64,000 nt of DNA from Cruorifilaria tuberocauda (GCA_013365365.1 JABVXU010000047.1:1-64000); one strand, 5' to 3'. Numbered from the stretch's first letter, positions 50,540 to 63,731 are shown. Numbers and translations are program-made. Notes: generated from the sequence alone by a model not told the origin.

Positions 50540-53322
50540 CTGAGGCTGAATAAAACATATTCATCGGATTAAGCATTTTAATTTCTTGAAAAATTAAAAA
50601 ATCAAATCAAATGCAAATCCTTCCACTGATAAGCATTTCCTCACTTATTGCTGATACATTCAATGTTACATATCCGATTATAAATTTGATCAATCTCACG
50701 TATGTATCGTTGATTTTAATGGATATCATCAGTGTAGCAATTTGATTAGTATTTTATCAAGCCAAGTTAGGTTTTGAATATCAAATTGCTATTATGAACG
50801 GAAATTTTCCAACACTTCGGAATTCAACTCGAAACAAAATACAATTAATAGCTCAAGTAATATGGCAATTTGTGGCTTGACAATGATTTGAAATCTAAGA
50901 CATAATTCGTTTTTATTTAGAATGAATTAATTCAAAAAAGTTTTCATTTTCAGTTTTACGAAAATATTTCCTTATATGTTATTAAAAGTTTGCACTATTT
51001 TGGATTCAGTTATTTACACATTTGTATTCAGAATAATGGCTAATAAAATTGTCTCGTCATTCACGTTATCCTGTAGAGACGTTGATGCATATGATTTGTC
51101 GCCCTGATGATCTTCTCCTTCTTTAAAATCTTTAATTTAAAAACCTGAAAATTTATAAAATAGTCATAAGCTTCCACCTGCGACGTTATATTCGTAAAAT
51201 TTTGCTCCAGATTCGCCATTGCTCTAATCTAATTCTACTAAAAATTACATATCAAAATGCGATTTTATTAGTATTATAGCATTCTAAGCAATGAACTCTA
51301 CATTGAAGCTTTTTTCTGTTTCCTTTTATTTCTAATACAAACAAAGTCTAAGAAGTATGAAGAGAAAAACTCGTTGAAATTTGTGGGAAATTTAATTGTT
51401 GAACAAGGACAAAAAAAATCTAACTTTCATAATTCTATTAAAAAGTATGATTTTTGACAAATTTAAGTATTTAAAGGATCGAATGATGCAACATCTTTTC
51501 AAAAAAACGATAATTATCTTAGGGAAGTTAATTAATGAGGTCTTTGTTCAGAGGATAGCACGAATGAAATAATTTTACTTTTAATATCTCTAATAAACAT
51601 CATGCAGGATTTCTAGAGTTTTCAATATCAGTATTAAATCGATAACACTGAGACTTTTATTATTTATAGGTATATTTATTGTCTAAATATATTACAGAAA
51701 AAATTTTAAATTTCAAGCTAGTTTAAGTCACTTCACGCAGTCTACAATCTGAAACTTATTTTTACAAAAAATCTCTATCACTAAGTATCCATAATGGGAC
51801 AATCTTGAGATCACTAATAGTACGTTTCGAATCCACCACTACCAATCCTAATACTTATGCGAAATTTTTAGAAATCGATTAATTAATGATTAATGGGGGA
51901 AATTTCTAGAAATTCTGGAAATTTCTAACCGTAATTGTAACTAGAGAAAAAAATTATGCTTTTATCAGATATTTTACACAATTAAAAGTTTTATTAATAA
52001 TACCAGTAAATTTTACTAATTTTATGATTAAATAAATGATCCAATAATTCTTATTGAACTAAGATAATCCACAGAGCTATCGTTGTTAATACAATATTAA
52101 TTACATCATACAGATTATTTTTGATTTGCATATATGTGAAGAAGATAGGTCATGATCAAACTTGACCCGCCACTCATAAATCTCATAAATCCTGCACTCT
52201 TCCATTCCAATTACTAAGCATAGAATCAAGCGCTGATCGTATTCTTTCTTCCTTCTGTGGATTCTCGTATGGATGTTATATATTGGAATTCTTTTATTTG
52301 AAAATTTTGTTAGGAAAACTTTTTATTAGTTGTGGTTGGATGTAAAAGTGCCCATATAACGGATTTTATTAGCTAATGGGAGATGAAATGATACAAAAAT
52401 AAGAGGAATACGAGAAGTGAGCGAACAGTTTAAAAAGAATGAAAAAACTGGGCTTTCTGCCGATGGCAGGTCTTTTTATAGAGAAGTTGTTTTAAACATT
52501 CCAAACATTCATAGACCGAAGAATCTGATGGGAAGATCTTACAATATTCTAGATGTAAGCTTGATGATTTGACGGGTGAATGAAAATTAGATAAATGAAT
52601 CATTACAGTGTAACATTGGTTTAATTTTATCACAAAACAGAAGGCTTTGATTATTTGGACAGATTCATATTACAAATTATTTCGATTTTTCGACATGCCC
52701 GACAAAAAAAAATAATTTCTCTTTGATTAAATTTGCAGCTTTATCAATTTCATTCTCCAAAATTTTCCACTAATTCCTCTTTCTCTCGACTGATTTCATT
52801 CTGGAGTTTTCAGTTGTTTAGTAGTCGGTTTGTCATTTCTTGATTTTGAACCAATACTTCTATTTCTGCATTAAGTCGCTCGATTTCGAATTGATTTAAT
52901 AAATCGGTATCAAATTCAACGAAACATGTTTCAAATTTCTCAGCTTTATAAGGAATAATCTTTTATTCGTTTAGCATTTCTTTCAGCTATCACATCATTT
53001 CCTCGTATTAATAATTTGCAGAAAAAATTGTATTGCTAATTGATAACCGTTTAATTAACAGTAACTGATTATTTCGATTTAGACATGTATCTTTTTAAAA
53101 ATTTCTTTAGTAAAAGTTAATTATAACTAAAACTTCATTTATTTAAAAGATTAGTTTCTGAGTCTGCAAATGAAAAACGACAATTTCAGAAATGCCCGAT
53201 TTTTTGGTACTGATGAATTTAAGAAATATAATATCTATTGTTGATATTAAGTTCACGAGACTAAATTAATTTAGTCTAAATATATTGCAAGCTTGGAATT
53301 ATTTCTTAACGAGGAATATTTT
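50540..53322. other. 2.8 kb AT-rich region, no gene seen
   Basis: Sits between two divergent genes. Only short open frames are present, for example on the minus strand at 52430-52633, and none has a recognisable motif or a matching splice partner. It is likely promoter and spacer DNA. Confidence 0.5.
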
Positions 53323-53338
53323 AGATTAACAACGAAAT

Positions 53339-56300
53339 ATGTATTATATTACCATATTCTTATCACTGATTATTTTGTCATCCATTAACACGACAATATC
53401 AGAAACTTCTTTCATGCAAAATGGTACCGAGAGTGACAATGAGATGAGAAAATTACAATCTTCATATGTAATGGCGTCTAACTCAACATTACTGCCTGTA
53501 CTAAGTGGTGCTTTAAACACGAAACATTTGGCAGAAAGTGAATTGGTGAAAAGTTTGCTTCAGGGTTTGTATTTTTGATTTCTTCGGTTAAAAAAAAATG
53601 TATTTAGGTCAAGTTATGCATCTAAGATCAGTTAATTTCCTTCCTCACTAATTATTAAAATGCTAACTTTTCAAATAAATTTTTTCACACGGGAAATGAG
53701 AAAACTTTTGAGAAAACCAATATTTGCTACAAAATAAAGGACGAAGCTTCAAGTTTAAGTAAAAAAATTGGCTGCAAAAATATTTTTCAGGCGCTTATAT
53801 GAGTGGTTTTGACTTACTCGATTTCTTAGGAAGTTTACAGCCATCAGATTGCCTGCAAGTTTGTTTGGATGAAGTTGCTAGTATGTTGGAGCAACCGTTT
53901 GCTGGGCAACGTTCTACTGATGAAGTTGGCAACATTTGTAGGTAAATAATTATCGATGAGAAATATCTCATTAATAATTATCGATGAGAAATATCTCATT
54001 GGGTTCTTAAACATCACAATCAATACGATACAAATGTAGGTTGTATGTGCTGTTGCAAATTCAATACAGGTTGAATTTGCACATTCAATAGAGAATGAAT
54101 GTGCAGATTCAGTACATATTCAGTCTGTATTGAATGTATGAGACCAGTGCAATTTCATTACAAAATTTTAAATATTATTTGCAGCCATTTCGATATATTC
54201 CAACGGTGCCTTCACCATAATACAAGCTGCAAGGACGCATTGCTTGGTGTCACCACAACGATCATTGATCATCTTTGTACCTTCAATCAGGATGGTTTGC
54301 TAAATTCATTTTGATTTAAAATGTTTTATTTGCAAGATATTTTATTGCGGAAATGTTGTATCTATCAGTCATTTATTGCTACACGTCAGAACAGATGAGA
54401 ACTTTTCGAGAGAATTCTGAGATGTATTTTATCCATCAGATGAAGTAATTGGTTTGGATTATTTCGTAGCGTGACGGAAGTGTCCCACTACTTTAAATTC
54501 TGAAATAATTTATACTGCCATGCTTCAGCAATGTTCAAAACTTTTAATCATTTCATTGAACTGTCCAAATCAGATTTCATAGAAGCCTTATTTACAAATT
54601 ACTAATAATATTAAATTTATGAAGCCAATATTCGATCATATGTTTTGCAGCATTTGAGGATATGTTTCCATGCCTATATGGCCATTCAGCAGTTATTTAC
54701 TTCACCTGTGATAATCAATGCAAGTTGGGAGAAATTCTTTCGAATGCATCGAAGAGAAACAACGATGATGTGACAAATATATTAGATGGCAATGGAAATA
54801 AACTTTTCGAGATACCCAGTCTTTATAATTTGTGCAGGTATTGTTGTCATTTATTTGAAATCGTGGCTCTCAAATTAAAATATTCGCAACTTTACATTGA
54901 ATAACTAAATTTCATTTTATTTAACAATTTTTTGAAAAAATAAAATTGATATTTGTAGCACATCATCATGTTTTATCAATTGCACTCAAAACTTGGCTGA
55001 GAAGGAGTGTTCAATTGGTCATTCAACCTTATTGGTCTGTTATTACGGGATTTTCCTTTGTAATTGTATTAAAAAATCTAAGAACTTAAGTTTCTAAAGG
55101 AAATGATATTCCATATAGTAAGGTCCAGAAGTAAAAGGAAAGTGTTATGACAAGGTATGTTGAATATAACTGGACTAATAAACTATTTGCCTAAATTGGA
55201 AATATTGAGTGATATTAACGTGAAGTGAAGTAATACTGACATTAGGCGATACTTCTATAAATAAAATTATCATTGTTGAAAAAATTTCAACCCTATATAA
55301 TTTTTCAATTTACATTACAGCATAAGATAGTAGCAGCAGTGGTGAATCATACGATAAAAATGATTCCAACTCCAACGATGAAATCAAGTGATGCTTACAC
55401 CTTGCTTGTGTCCTCTGTTTTACCAAATGAATGTCAACGATTGAAGCTTCTTCCACAGGTTATCATGAATATTTGTACAATCTACTAATATAATTTACTG
55501 AATGCAAATCTAACTTATTTCATTTCAGAATGTGATACTTACAACTCCAAAAAACTTCATTAATAACATGGAATACAATAATACGAAGAGAATTATACAA
55601 GGAAAAGTAATTCCGATTTAATTTTTTCATTATTATACTTTGTTATAAGTTAAATGATCTTCTCGATTCTTTTTTTTCGTAAATATTGTAAATGATAGTA
55701 TTAGATAATTTACTTTAGACTGCTAACTCTGAAGAAAATGACGCTATCCGGATAATTCTCAACAATCATGTGGAAAATCAAACAAATTCGGTTTATACCC
55801 AAATATTATCCTTGAATGGGCATCAAATGAAGTTGCAGTGTCAGATGATTGATCTTGAAACTGGACGAGAAGCTACTGTTGCGGATGTCGTAACATTAAT
55901 GAATACCGAAGCAAAGGTAAGTTGTAATTCTAAACCTACAGCTTGTATTAACTTGCAGTATTTTTGAATAAAACATCGTATGATGAAGTTGCAGAATATC
56001 TTCAATGAATTTGGTTTACGAAGTGTGGAAGATGAGCAAATTTTAGAAAAAAATACAAAGTTTGGAGATAGGTCAGCGTTACAAGATCGTAAGACTATTG
56101 GCAACAAAAGTAAGTGATAATATGATTAAATTCTAATTTGCTATGATAACCGAATGTGACAACATTCATTTACAGAAGATTTTCATATGAATATGTAGAA
56201 ATAGGAAATTTCAGTTATCAGGTCTAGTATATACCTATTTTCTCAGGAGACATTTAAAAACAAATATCTGTTGCCCTCTGACTAGCCGACAGATAATTGA

Positions 56301-56573
56301 TATAATCAAACTTTGCTAAACCGTAGATATCATTGCTTATAGCAAACTTGACTTAAATATTTAAAATCAATTCTTTCCTTGGATTAAACGACTAAAAATA
56401 TTTAATAATTAATGCTATACGTGACTCTGTGGAAAAAGATAAGGAAGAGAAATTAAATTTCAGGTGAAATATACACAAAGGCATCGTCTGATCACTCGTT
56501 TCCTTCAGGTGTTCTCACCTTTCTGCTCGTAATACTCTTCCAAATCCGTTCGTTTATTGGTGCCAATATTTGA
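53339..56573 (+). CDS. Secreted cysteine-rich protein, probably GPI-anchored, CPG-4-domain-like
   Basis: Eleven exons join in phase: 53339-53564, 53791-53941, 54185-54294, 54651-54837, 54959-55059, 55123-55154, 55321-55458, 55529-55606, 55719-55916, 55995-56109 and 56464-56573, for 481 residues. A TATTTTAG acceptor 15 bases before the ATG suggests trans-splicing. Residues 1-21 are a signal peptide. Residues about 75-280 hold many spaced cysteines (DCLQVCLDEVAS, FQRCLHHNTSCKDAL, STSSCFINCTQN, CPEVKGKCYDK), a pattern resembling the nematode chondroitin proteoglycan 4 domain; this is a resemblance, not a proven match. There are many N-glycosylation sites. The last exon encodes SSDHSFPSGVLTFLLVILFQ, a small-residue site followed by a hydrophobic tail, as in GPI signals. 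If the 56109 donor is skipped, the protein ends at 56117 without the anchor. Confidence 0.65.
53945..54000. repeat. Perfect 28-base tandem duplication in an intron
   Basis: Two identical adjacent copies (53945-53972 and 53973-54000), beginning four bases after the exon 2 donor of the cysteine-rich gene. Each holds the near-palindrome GAGAAATATCTC. Confidence 0.9.
54059..54135. repeat. Nested inverted repeat (hairpin) in an intron
   Basis: The outer arms 54059-54069 and 54125-54135 are perfectly complementary over 11 bases. The inner arms 54072-54087 and 54096-54111 are complementary at 15 of 16 positions around an 8-base loop. It lies 50 bases before exon 3 of the cysteine-rich gene. Confidence 0.8.
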
Positions 56574-57978
56574 AATTTTTCCATATTATTATCCTAAATT
56601 CAGCCCATTATTTATGTGCATGTATATCAGTTTAATTATACGTAACAGTTAACCGAACTTAGTTAACCCTATATATAACATTGTATGTCATATGTGATTA
56701 TCCTACAGTATATTTTTATGAAATGATAGCTAAAAGAATTATTTGTTGAGGATGCATTGCTAGATATTTTGATTAAAAAATTTCGTGGCTTTGTGCTTCT
56801 CCCATATATTACTCTAAATGATACCGTTATGCACTTCCAAATTGTCCGACGTTTTCCCATTACGCTTCTCCCAATAAAACAAACTGATAGCTTCAAATTT
56901 TTTTCTTTACAATGGTCTCAAACAGTGATATTTCACTGTTGGAAATTAAATTTGAACCATCGATGTCGGGGGAGTATTTATGGATTATTTTTGGACCGAT
57001 GTCTACACTTCGCATTATAAAAAGTGCGGTATCTATTACGTAACAGCCATCATTTTCATAGGCACTGGGTAGGAGGGATTTTAGCCAAAGTTCTATTTTA
57101 CATTCTCTCTGGTTTAAGCAGACGTCAACATCGGTAATGATAACACAACACCAGATGGTCATTTGATATGGATGCATATTAAAGAATGTTTTACATATAT
57201 AAACTGAAGTAGTGTGACAACTCCAGCTATTAAACTATTAATCGGTATAATTCTTGACGGGTAAATGGAAGAGTTCCGGAAGTCACATATAAGATTTAGT
57301 GAAAATAAGCAACCTCTCTCCGTGAATAGTCTAAATCATTTTTAAATCTAAGTATTAGGCGGAAACCCGCAAAATAAATAGCGGCACGGGCAAATGGAAG
57401 AATTAGAAGGGGCGGAGGTTACGAGTGCTGACATTGGGATCTTTCCGTTAGCAGAAGTGTTATGTTTGTGACTAGTTACGTGATTTTACGCGAGGTACAT
57501 AACCCTTTATGTCCTTATTGTCTACTCGTTAAATTGACAATGGAAATATGAAATGTAAATTTGCAAAAAAAAGACATTTGTATGAAAGTGTGCAGGAAAA
57601 ATGAGTTAGGCATTGCGCGGAAGTTTAAATTACTGCTAACTTCATGCAGTCAGTCAATAAACATTTATTGATCAATATGATTTGCTGATTTCTTTCCTGG
57701 TTGTAGTTGCTTCTGCTTCTCTTATTATATTTGGGTTGTGATAAATATCTCAATGGAATATTTTTTGAAGAGAAAGTACTGTGGAGAATCGATGGATTGT
57801 GAAATGTTCTAGTTTATGCAAATTTATAGCTTGTTTTGTGAGCACTGCTCTTTATTTATTCTTGTTTCCCTCTTCCATCATCTCTGATGTTTTATTGTTT
57901 AATTTATCCTACTGAAGAGTGGTCGGTGGATTGAATAAAGTGATGTACTTATCATTCTCATGTTTTGCTTTTCTACTT
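56574..57978. other. Intergenic region before the RFWD3 gene
   Basis: Contains moderately GC-richer sequence at about 57240-57480 with a near-repeat of about 19 bases (57257-57275 and 57386-57404). Two adjoining minus-strand open frames (57177-56893 and 56896-56669) have no recognisable motif. No gene is called. Confidence 0.4.
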
Positions 57979-57979
57979 C

Positions 57980-57981
57980 AG
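57980..57981 (+). promoter_or_regulatory. Probable spliced-leader acceptor of the RFWD3 gene
   Basis: TTTTCTACTTCAG ends 16 bases before the ATG at 57998, with no upstream coding exon. Confidence 0.5.
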
Positions 57982-57997
57982 TACGTGCAAACTGCAA

Positions 57998-60900
57998 ATG
58001 GCTTCGAGACCAGAAAATTATGATGAAGATCTTTTGGAAGAGGATAATGATAATTTTACAGTGTCGGGCGGACGAAGAAATCATCGAGTCGTATTGGAAA
58101 GCAATTCATTTATTGAAACAGAAAGCAGTGTGGATAATGTAAGTTACTTTTTTAGAGCTCTGGACTTGGAAAACAAAGTTGTCCTTTGTCTTAATCAACA
58201 TTCATTATTTAGCCGATAGTGTTCAGATTTTTAGTTATTTCGATGTGTGTAGAGTGAACATTTATATCATCACATGAAAATATGATGAAAAATAACAGTT
58301 TCTTTTTTTGGAACATCGATGTTTTTAGAATGAAGAATCTGAACAACCAAATCATCGAGTATCACGTGTCGTCTGGAGTAGTGACGAAGAGACTGATGAT
58401 GATAATGTGAATAAGAAGCGTCGCCGTAGACCTCATGGTGATCGCAACAGAGGTCATATTTATTTTGAATTCAAGATTACAATTTTTTATTATGTAACTT
58501 TTAATGATGATCCAAACACACTGATTTATTTATAATCGATTTGCTGAAAAAGCTTTCTTCTCAGTTTGATCTTTTACTCTAGGATCAGGTTTTGTGAGAA
58601 TTAGTGAAATTAGTCCATACGCTATATATATTGCAGGGAATGATGGTGATGAATCAGGCAGTTGTTCAATTTGTTTTGAACCATATACAATTTCAGGTTC
58701 TCACAGGCAAGATTAGGTTTTTTAAACATAAATAACGTTCATTGGAACATGATTTTTCCATTCAAGGCAAATTATTGTGAGAATAAATGGTTATTCATGG
58801 GAAGTTTTTAGAATAGTATGTTTGAAATGTGGACATCTGTTCGGTCAATCCTGCATTGAAAGATGGATTCGAACAGAAAAAGCTGCCAGATGTCCTCATT
58901 GTAAGGCCAAAGCACGACTTACTGATATACGTCGCTTATATGTTCGGGCTATAAAGGTAATTAATATCCTTCAGGCATTCCTTTTCATGTAAATTTTAGA
59001 GTAACCGTACTTCATGGTTCGGTTTAATGTAGAAGTGTATTCCGTATAAAACGGAAAGTAAGTGAATGACTTCTAAGTATGCAGTTTTATTTGCTTGTGC
59101 CATGGTGTGCGTAATAGGAAATTGTTTTTTGCGTTTTAATGGCTGTTGAAGCATTAAAAGGATGAGTTGTACCTATGTAATGATCAAAACAAAATTGCAG
59201 GCACTTGACACAACAGAGCTGGAAAGTTTGAAAGAGGCGAATAGCGCATACAAAGCTGAAAATAATAGTTTACGTCTTGAAAACCAGCGTTTAAAAGAAA
59301 AAATTGCAAAAGAAGGGCAACGTAATACATACAAAGTTGAGATAGAAAGATTAAACCTTGAAAATGCACAGTTAAGAGCGAGAATAACCTTTCAAGAGAG
59401 ACATGGAAGTAAATCACGGTAAGCCTTATGTTTTAATGTTTTTTTATTTAAACTCATGTTGTGCCGACAGTAATGGTTCTGAAATTGACTGAATCCAACT
59501 GTTGCTAATTGTTGCAGGAATTTATTCACTATAATGACATAATTCTAATTTTTTGTGGTCATATTTATGGAAATGGTGAGATGTTGAAGCTTCAGATTAG
59601 AATCACGATAGTTTTAGGTCAACAACACCCCCTGCTGCTAAAATGATGAAAGGTACTTATTTCTCATTGCACTCCGGCTCAGTTATTCAGTTATCATCCG
59701 AACCAGGTTCTCGTTCACTAGATGCAAATGGAGAATGTTTCGTGGTATCTTGTAAAGTTAGAAACGATCTATTTATGCCGTATGGATTGAAATTGGTTAT
59801 TTCTTACTATTTTAAATTGTTTTTTATTTACTGTTAATGTGATAAGTGTAGCACAATTTCCTTAGATTTTTTTGTTCCTTGCTTTCCTCTTGCGCATTAT
59901 TCTCATTCTTTGCACTATCAGCTCGGTCCAGATCTGTGGCCTTATAAATCGCATTAATAACTTCGACATTCCTCCTATATCATCTTGACGAGTAAAAATA
60001 TGATATCGATATTTATCATTGATCATTTAACTAAGTGCTTAACTGAAGTTTGTTCCCTTGTTTCAGGTCACAGCAGATCTTCGTGAAAATACTGTGATTC
60101 CAGTTCACAGCAGGAAACCTCGATGCTGCAGATTTTCATCTTTTAATCCTCGAATAGTGATATCAACTGGAGAAGACCATACACTGTGTGTTACGAGGTC
60201 TGTTTATTGTAGTAACTGGATGGAATAAACGAAGCAATTGGAAATCACTATTTTTATCTGCTCCAGTTACTACAAAATATAGATAAGCATTAAGATTCCA
60301 TTGGCGAGGCACAGTGATCTGTTTATATGCCTTTGTGAAGTTAAATGCGGAATTTCAAGATAGGATATGAAAAATTGTCATCAATTATTAATGTGAAATT
60401 AATATTTAGCTTCAATGATCATCCAAGAGTTCAGCATCGCATTTCCCTACCGGCTCCTGGTTGGTGTTGTTGTTGGTTGAGCGAGAATGAGGTTGCAGTT
60501 GGTCTTATTAACGGTAAATTTCAGCTGTCCAGATTTTCTCTCTGAACTTCATTACATTAGCCTCTTAGTTCTTGTTCACCTTTTTTAATTACCTTTTTTT
60601 TATTACTAGGAGCTACATCAAATTTTCTAAATTTATTTATATATTTCAGGTAGAGTTTTGAAATTCAATTTGAACGATTCAGCAGCTGATCCATTTGATA
60701 TAACTTGCAACAAGGGACGACTGCCTATTATAAATTTACAGTTTTGTGCAAAACAATCGTTGCTTTTTGTTACATCGTTGAAAGAATGTGTACTTTACCA
60801 TCATATGCAACGACATGTTTTGGTATCTGATGAGGGTGAGTTTTTTATTCTTTTCAAGGTACGTCTAGTGGTTTAATTTCTCATCCGTTTCAGGTTCTAT

Positions 60901-61466
60901 AAATTCGTTTTGTTATGATCAAGAAAGTAGCAATGTGATGTTAACATTCGCTCCCAGTCAGCATCACGAAACAGTGACTCATGTTTTGTACTCTTTCCAC
61001 TTGAATAGCGAGCACAAGAAACTGCGTCATATCCATACCTATAGAAGTCTTTCAAAAAAACTTACACGTGTAATCCGAAGTGCATTTTGGACCGCTCCTC
61101 ACGGCCAACTTGCCGCTCTCTATGATGAAGCTAGTTCGCATGTGGTATGTATTATTTTGAAATTCTTTGTTGCCCATAATCTGTAGAAAACAGTTCTATG
61201 AGAGAAATCATGGATGTCTAAATTTATTATGCTGTTATCGATTCTAGTTTTATGATTCTCTTTGTCCAATATGAAAAATATATAAGGGAGTAAGACTGTT
61301 AAATTTTAAGGTTCTTTATGATTGGACGCGCAAATGCCAGATGGTCGTGAAACGTATTAACGATATGGTTGTTGATATCAGAGAAATTGTAGCGAGTGAC
61401 AAGCAGCATTTTCAATTGGGGTGTTTAAGTGAAACAGCAATTTATTTCCTTGAATCGCAATATTAA
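57998..61466 (+). CDS. rfwd3: RFWD3-like RING E3 ubiquitin ligase with WD40 domain
   Basis: RFWD3 ubiquitinates RPA and RAD51 during repair of blocked forks and interstrand crosslinks. Eleven exons join in phase: 57998-58138, 58329-58452, 58637-58706, 58812-58956, 59201-59418, 59618-59795, 60067-60197, 60410-60513, 60650-60835, 60894-61144 and 61311-61466, for 567 residues, shorter than the human protein (about 770) mainly at the N-terminus. The acidic N-terminal region runs to about residue 95. The C3HC4 RING is CSICFEPYTISGSHR, then CLKCGHLFGQSCIERW and CPHCKA. A coiled coil covers about 165-230 (AENNSLRLENQRLKEK). The C-terminal WD40-like region includes LKLVTADLRENTV and STGEDHTLCVTS. The intron after 58706 has a GC donor (AG|GCAAGA), the only one I noticed. 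Family assignment is strong; repair function is inferred from the family. Confidence 0.9.
60208..60274. repeat. 13-base inverted repeat in an RFWD3 intron
   Basis: Arms 60208-60220 and 60262-60274 are perfect reverse complements (TGTAGTAACTGGA) separated by 41 bases. The structure lies 10 bases after the exon 7 donor, so it may bring parts of the intron together. Confidence 0.75.
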
Positions 61467-63554
61467 ATTTCTTTCTGACGACTGGTTCATCAACATTTTG
61501 TTATAATATGTAGTAGATTCCATAAAACCTGATGGTCTTAATCTGATTTTGTGATGCTTTTAATAGTATATAAATGTTAAACTTCATTGCAAAATTAAGT
61601 ACACTGTGTTAAATGCTTGAAGCAGCGAAAAGTTCTTTCAATTGTTCTTCTATCGTGATTTGAAATTGTGGATAATCAGTTGTTCTTCTATTCTTTTATT
61701 GTACATCCGCTAAACTATCATTTCATAATGTTCGGATTTTTGATCTGAGCAATATGCGTAACAATATAATGCTAATTTTTCTGATTCCCATAAAAATATA
61801 TTTTATCAAGTATATTTTCAGCCTTTTTGGCTTTTTATAGAGTCATATTGTCGCTGCATTACGTTTTGAATCACATATTTGGCGAGAAATTCACATTTTG
61901 GGGTGACCATTTTCGATTGGTCTTGAACTTTTTACCATTATCTTTGAAATTCCGACGAGTATCATACACTGCTTATCTTTGCGCATTTTTTGATTGGAAC
62001 AGTCATTTGTAAGTCATGATTTCTATGTTACCTTTTTTGTCCGTGCATAGGTAAAAATATCTCCGGCATTATGCATATGTAAATTGTTGTATACTCCGCA
62101 GTAAATTTATAGTGATAAAATTGTGGATTTATATCGATTACATCTAAATACAGTAAGTCATCTTCATTTTGATAAGTAAAGAGTAATGCAATTTCATGGA
62201 TTATTACAAAGCGCATCCTTAACAAGAAATTTATTTTATGGACGCCATGTGCTCCAATTCAAGTCAAAACAAATCGTCGGATTATGCTACACAAAATGAA
62301 TGTTATTAAAATAGATCTCTTATTGGAATCTCAAGACTTTCACCAGTATTATGAGTAATTGCATATATGCAGCTATAGTTGTCATTTGCTGCTGCGATTC
62401 ATACAGCAATACATTGTCGAGAAAACAGTTAAAAGTAATTATTATGGCATCCACAATACCTAATGAATATTTCCAATAGCAAGATGGCTGCACAGAAATG
62501 ATGTACCTGAAGTGAATCATCTCAGTTGCTTTGCTCAATGTGTCCGTCAATCACGCAATCTATCGGTGATTGATTTGAAAATGTTTTCATTCTTAAACTG
62601 TCAACATTAACGCGATTTGAATCGGTCAAGAAATAAGGTGGAGGATTTTAGAGGAAGAGCGATGAAATATGTATGTATGTATGCAATCATTAGACTAAGG
62701 CACTGTGCTTAGTCGATGAAAGAAAAAGAAATGAATTAGAAATGACAGCTTATCTGGAAAAGCTGCTTCCTCCCTTTTTTTGCATCCTTTTGCTCGGTCT
62801 CCTCGGCAACAGGCGTCCTACTTTAATTGCTTTTGCACATGAAATTTTCACCTTTTGCAGCCTTTCTTATGTTTTCTTTTTATTGATAGCATTATATTCA
62901 ATTTCATCACCTATTTTCCAATAAACAAATCAATCGTATGACGTTTTCCGATTCACATTTCCTAATTGATCAGTTTCGAGTTTTTCCTGATTTTGTTGAT
63001 TTATGATCTTTAATCTGGAATCACTAAATCTTAAATACGATTTGGCACCAATTTATCATTTCAGGAGCTCAATACTAATTATTCGAACATCAGAGCTTAT
63101 TGGAAAATTTAGTCAAAGAAGCATCTTCTAATGTGATTAGAACGAATAAAGTGATAGTACACTCTGCAAACTTGAAATTAAAATCGGAAAAAAGAAGAAA
63201 CAAAATAATGAAGGTTGGACTGTCTTCAGTGCAACCAATGTTTGCAGTATATATTGTGGTTATTTTACTTTGCCCAGTGGCTGAGTGCTGAACCCAAACT
63301 AACGTAGTCGTGATTAAAATTAAACTCGAATTTATTCTTTCAAACAATATTATATCTTAAATGGAAGAGGCAAACTTCCCTTCAATTAATTTTATGATTC
63401 TTTATGCTTTGTTACTGACCAACATTTTAAAAGAATGTCTTCTGAAATTATTTTAGATCTTTCTATGACTACAATTACACAATACACTGCGCTCAATGAG
63501 GACCGCCAGTTGATCATTTCTTTCCTTCTGCTTCAATAATAATATTGCTTATTA
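61467..63554. other. Intergenic region before the last gene
   Basis: AT-rich with short open frames only. The one at 62742-62924 (+) would give a 60-residue, mostly hydrophobic peptide with an ATG and no family resemblance; I do not call it. Confidence 0.45.
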
Positions 63555-63699
63555 ATGGGACAACTGAAAAGTAAAATTTTACACCAAGCTGGGGCAGAAA
63601 ATATTGATAATTTGCAAGAAGATCCTGATGATCAGTGGTCTAATTTATATCGCGAACGTAAGAAGAATCACCTTTACAAATGGGTTGGCATACGCAGCG
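63555..63699 (+). CDS. First exon of a probable N-myristoylated protein (runs off the window)
   Basis: ATG at 63555 opens MGQLKSKILHQAGAENIDNL, with Gly2 and a Ser-Lys pair close by, which fits an N-myristoylation signal. The frame continues through DQWSNLYRERKKNHLYKWVG to a good donor (GCG|GTAAGT) at 63700, ending in phase 1. No second exon was found in the 300 bases left. The polar, charged sequence looks coding and the splice site is strong, but I cannot name the family. No clear trans-splice acceptor lies directly upstream; the nearest good one is TTATTTTAG about 100 bases before. Confidence 0.5.
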
Positions 63700-63731
63700 G
63701 TAAGTACTTTCAAATGGTAGCAAGTTATTGT

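Noticed and set aside
56669..57177. Two adjoining minus-strand open frames, possibly a broken gene
   Set aside because: No recognisable motif in either translation and no splice sites that link them; a competing plus-strand frame is equally long.
62742..62924. 60-residue hydrophobic peptide with an ATG
   Set aside because: Isolated, no family resemblance, and such frames are expected by chance here.
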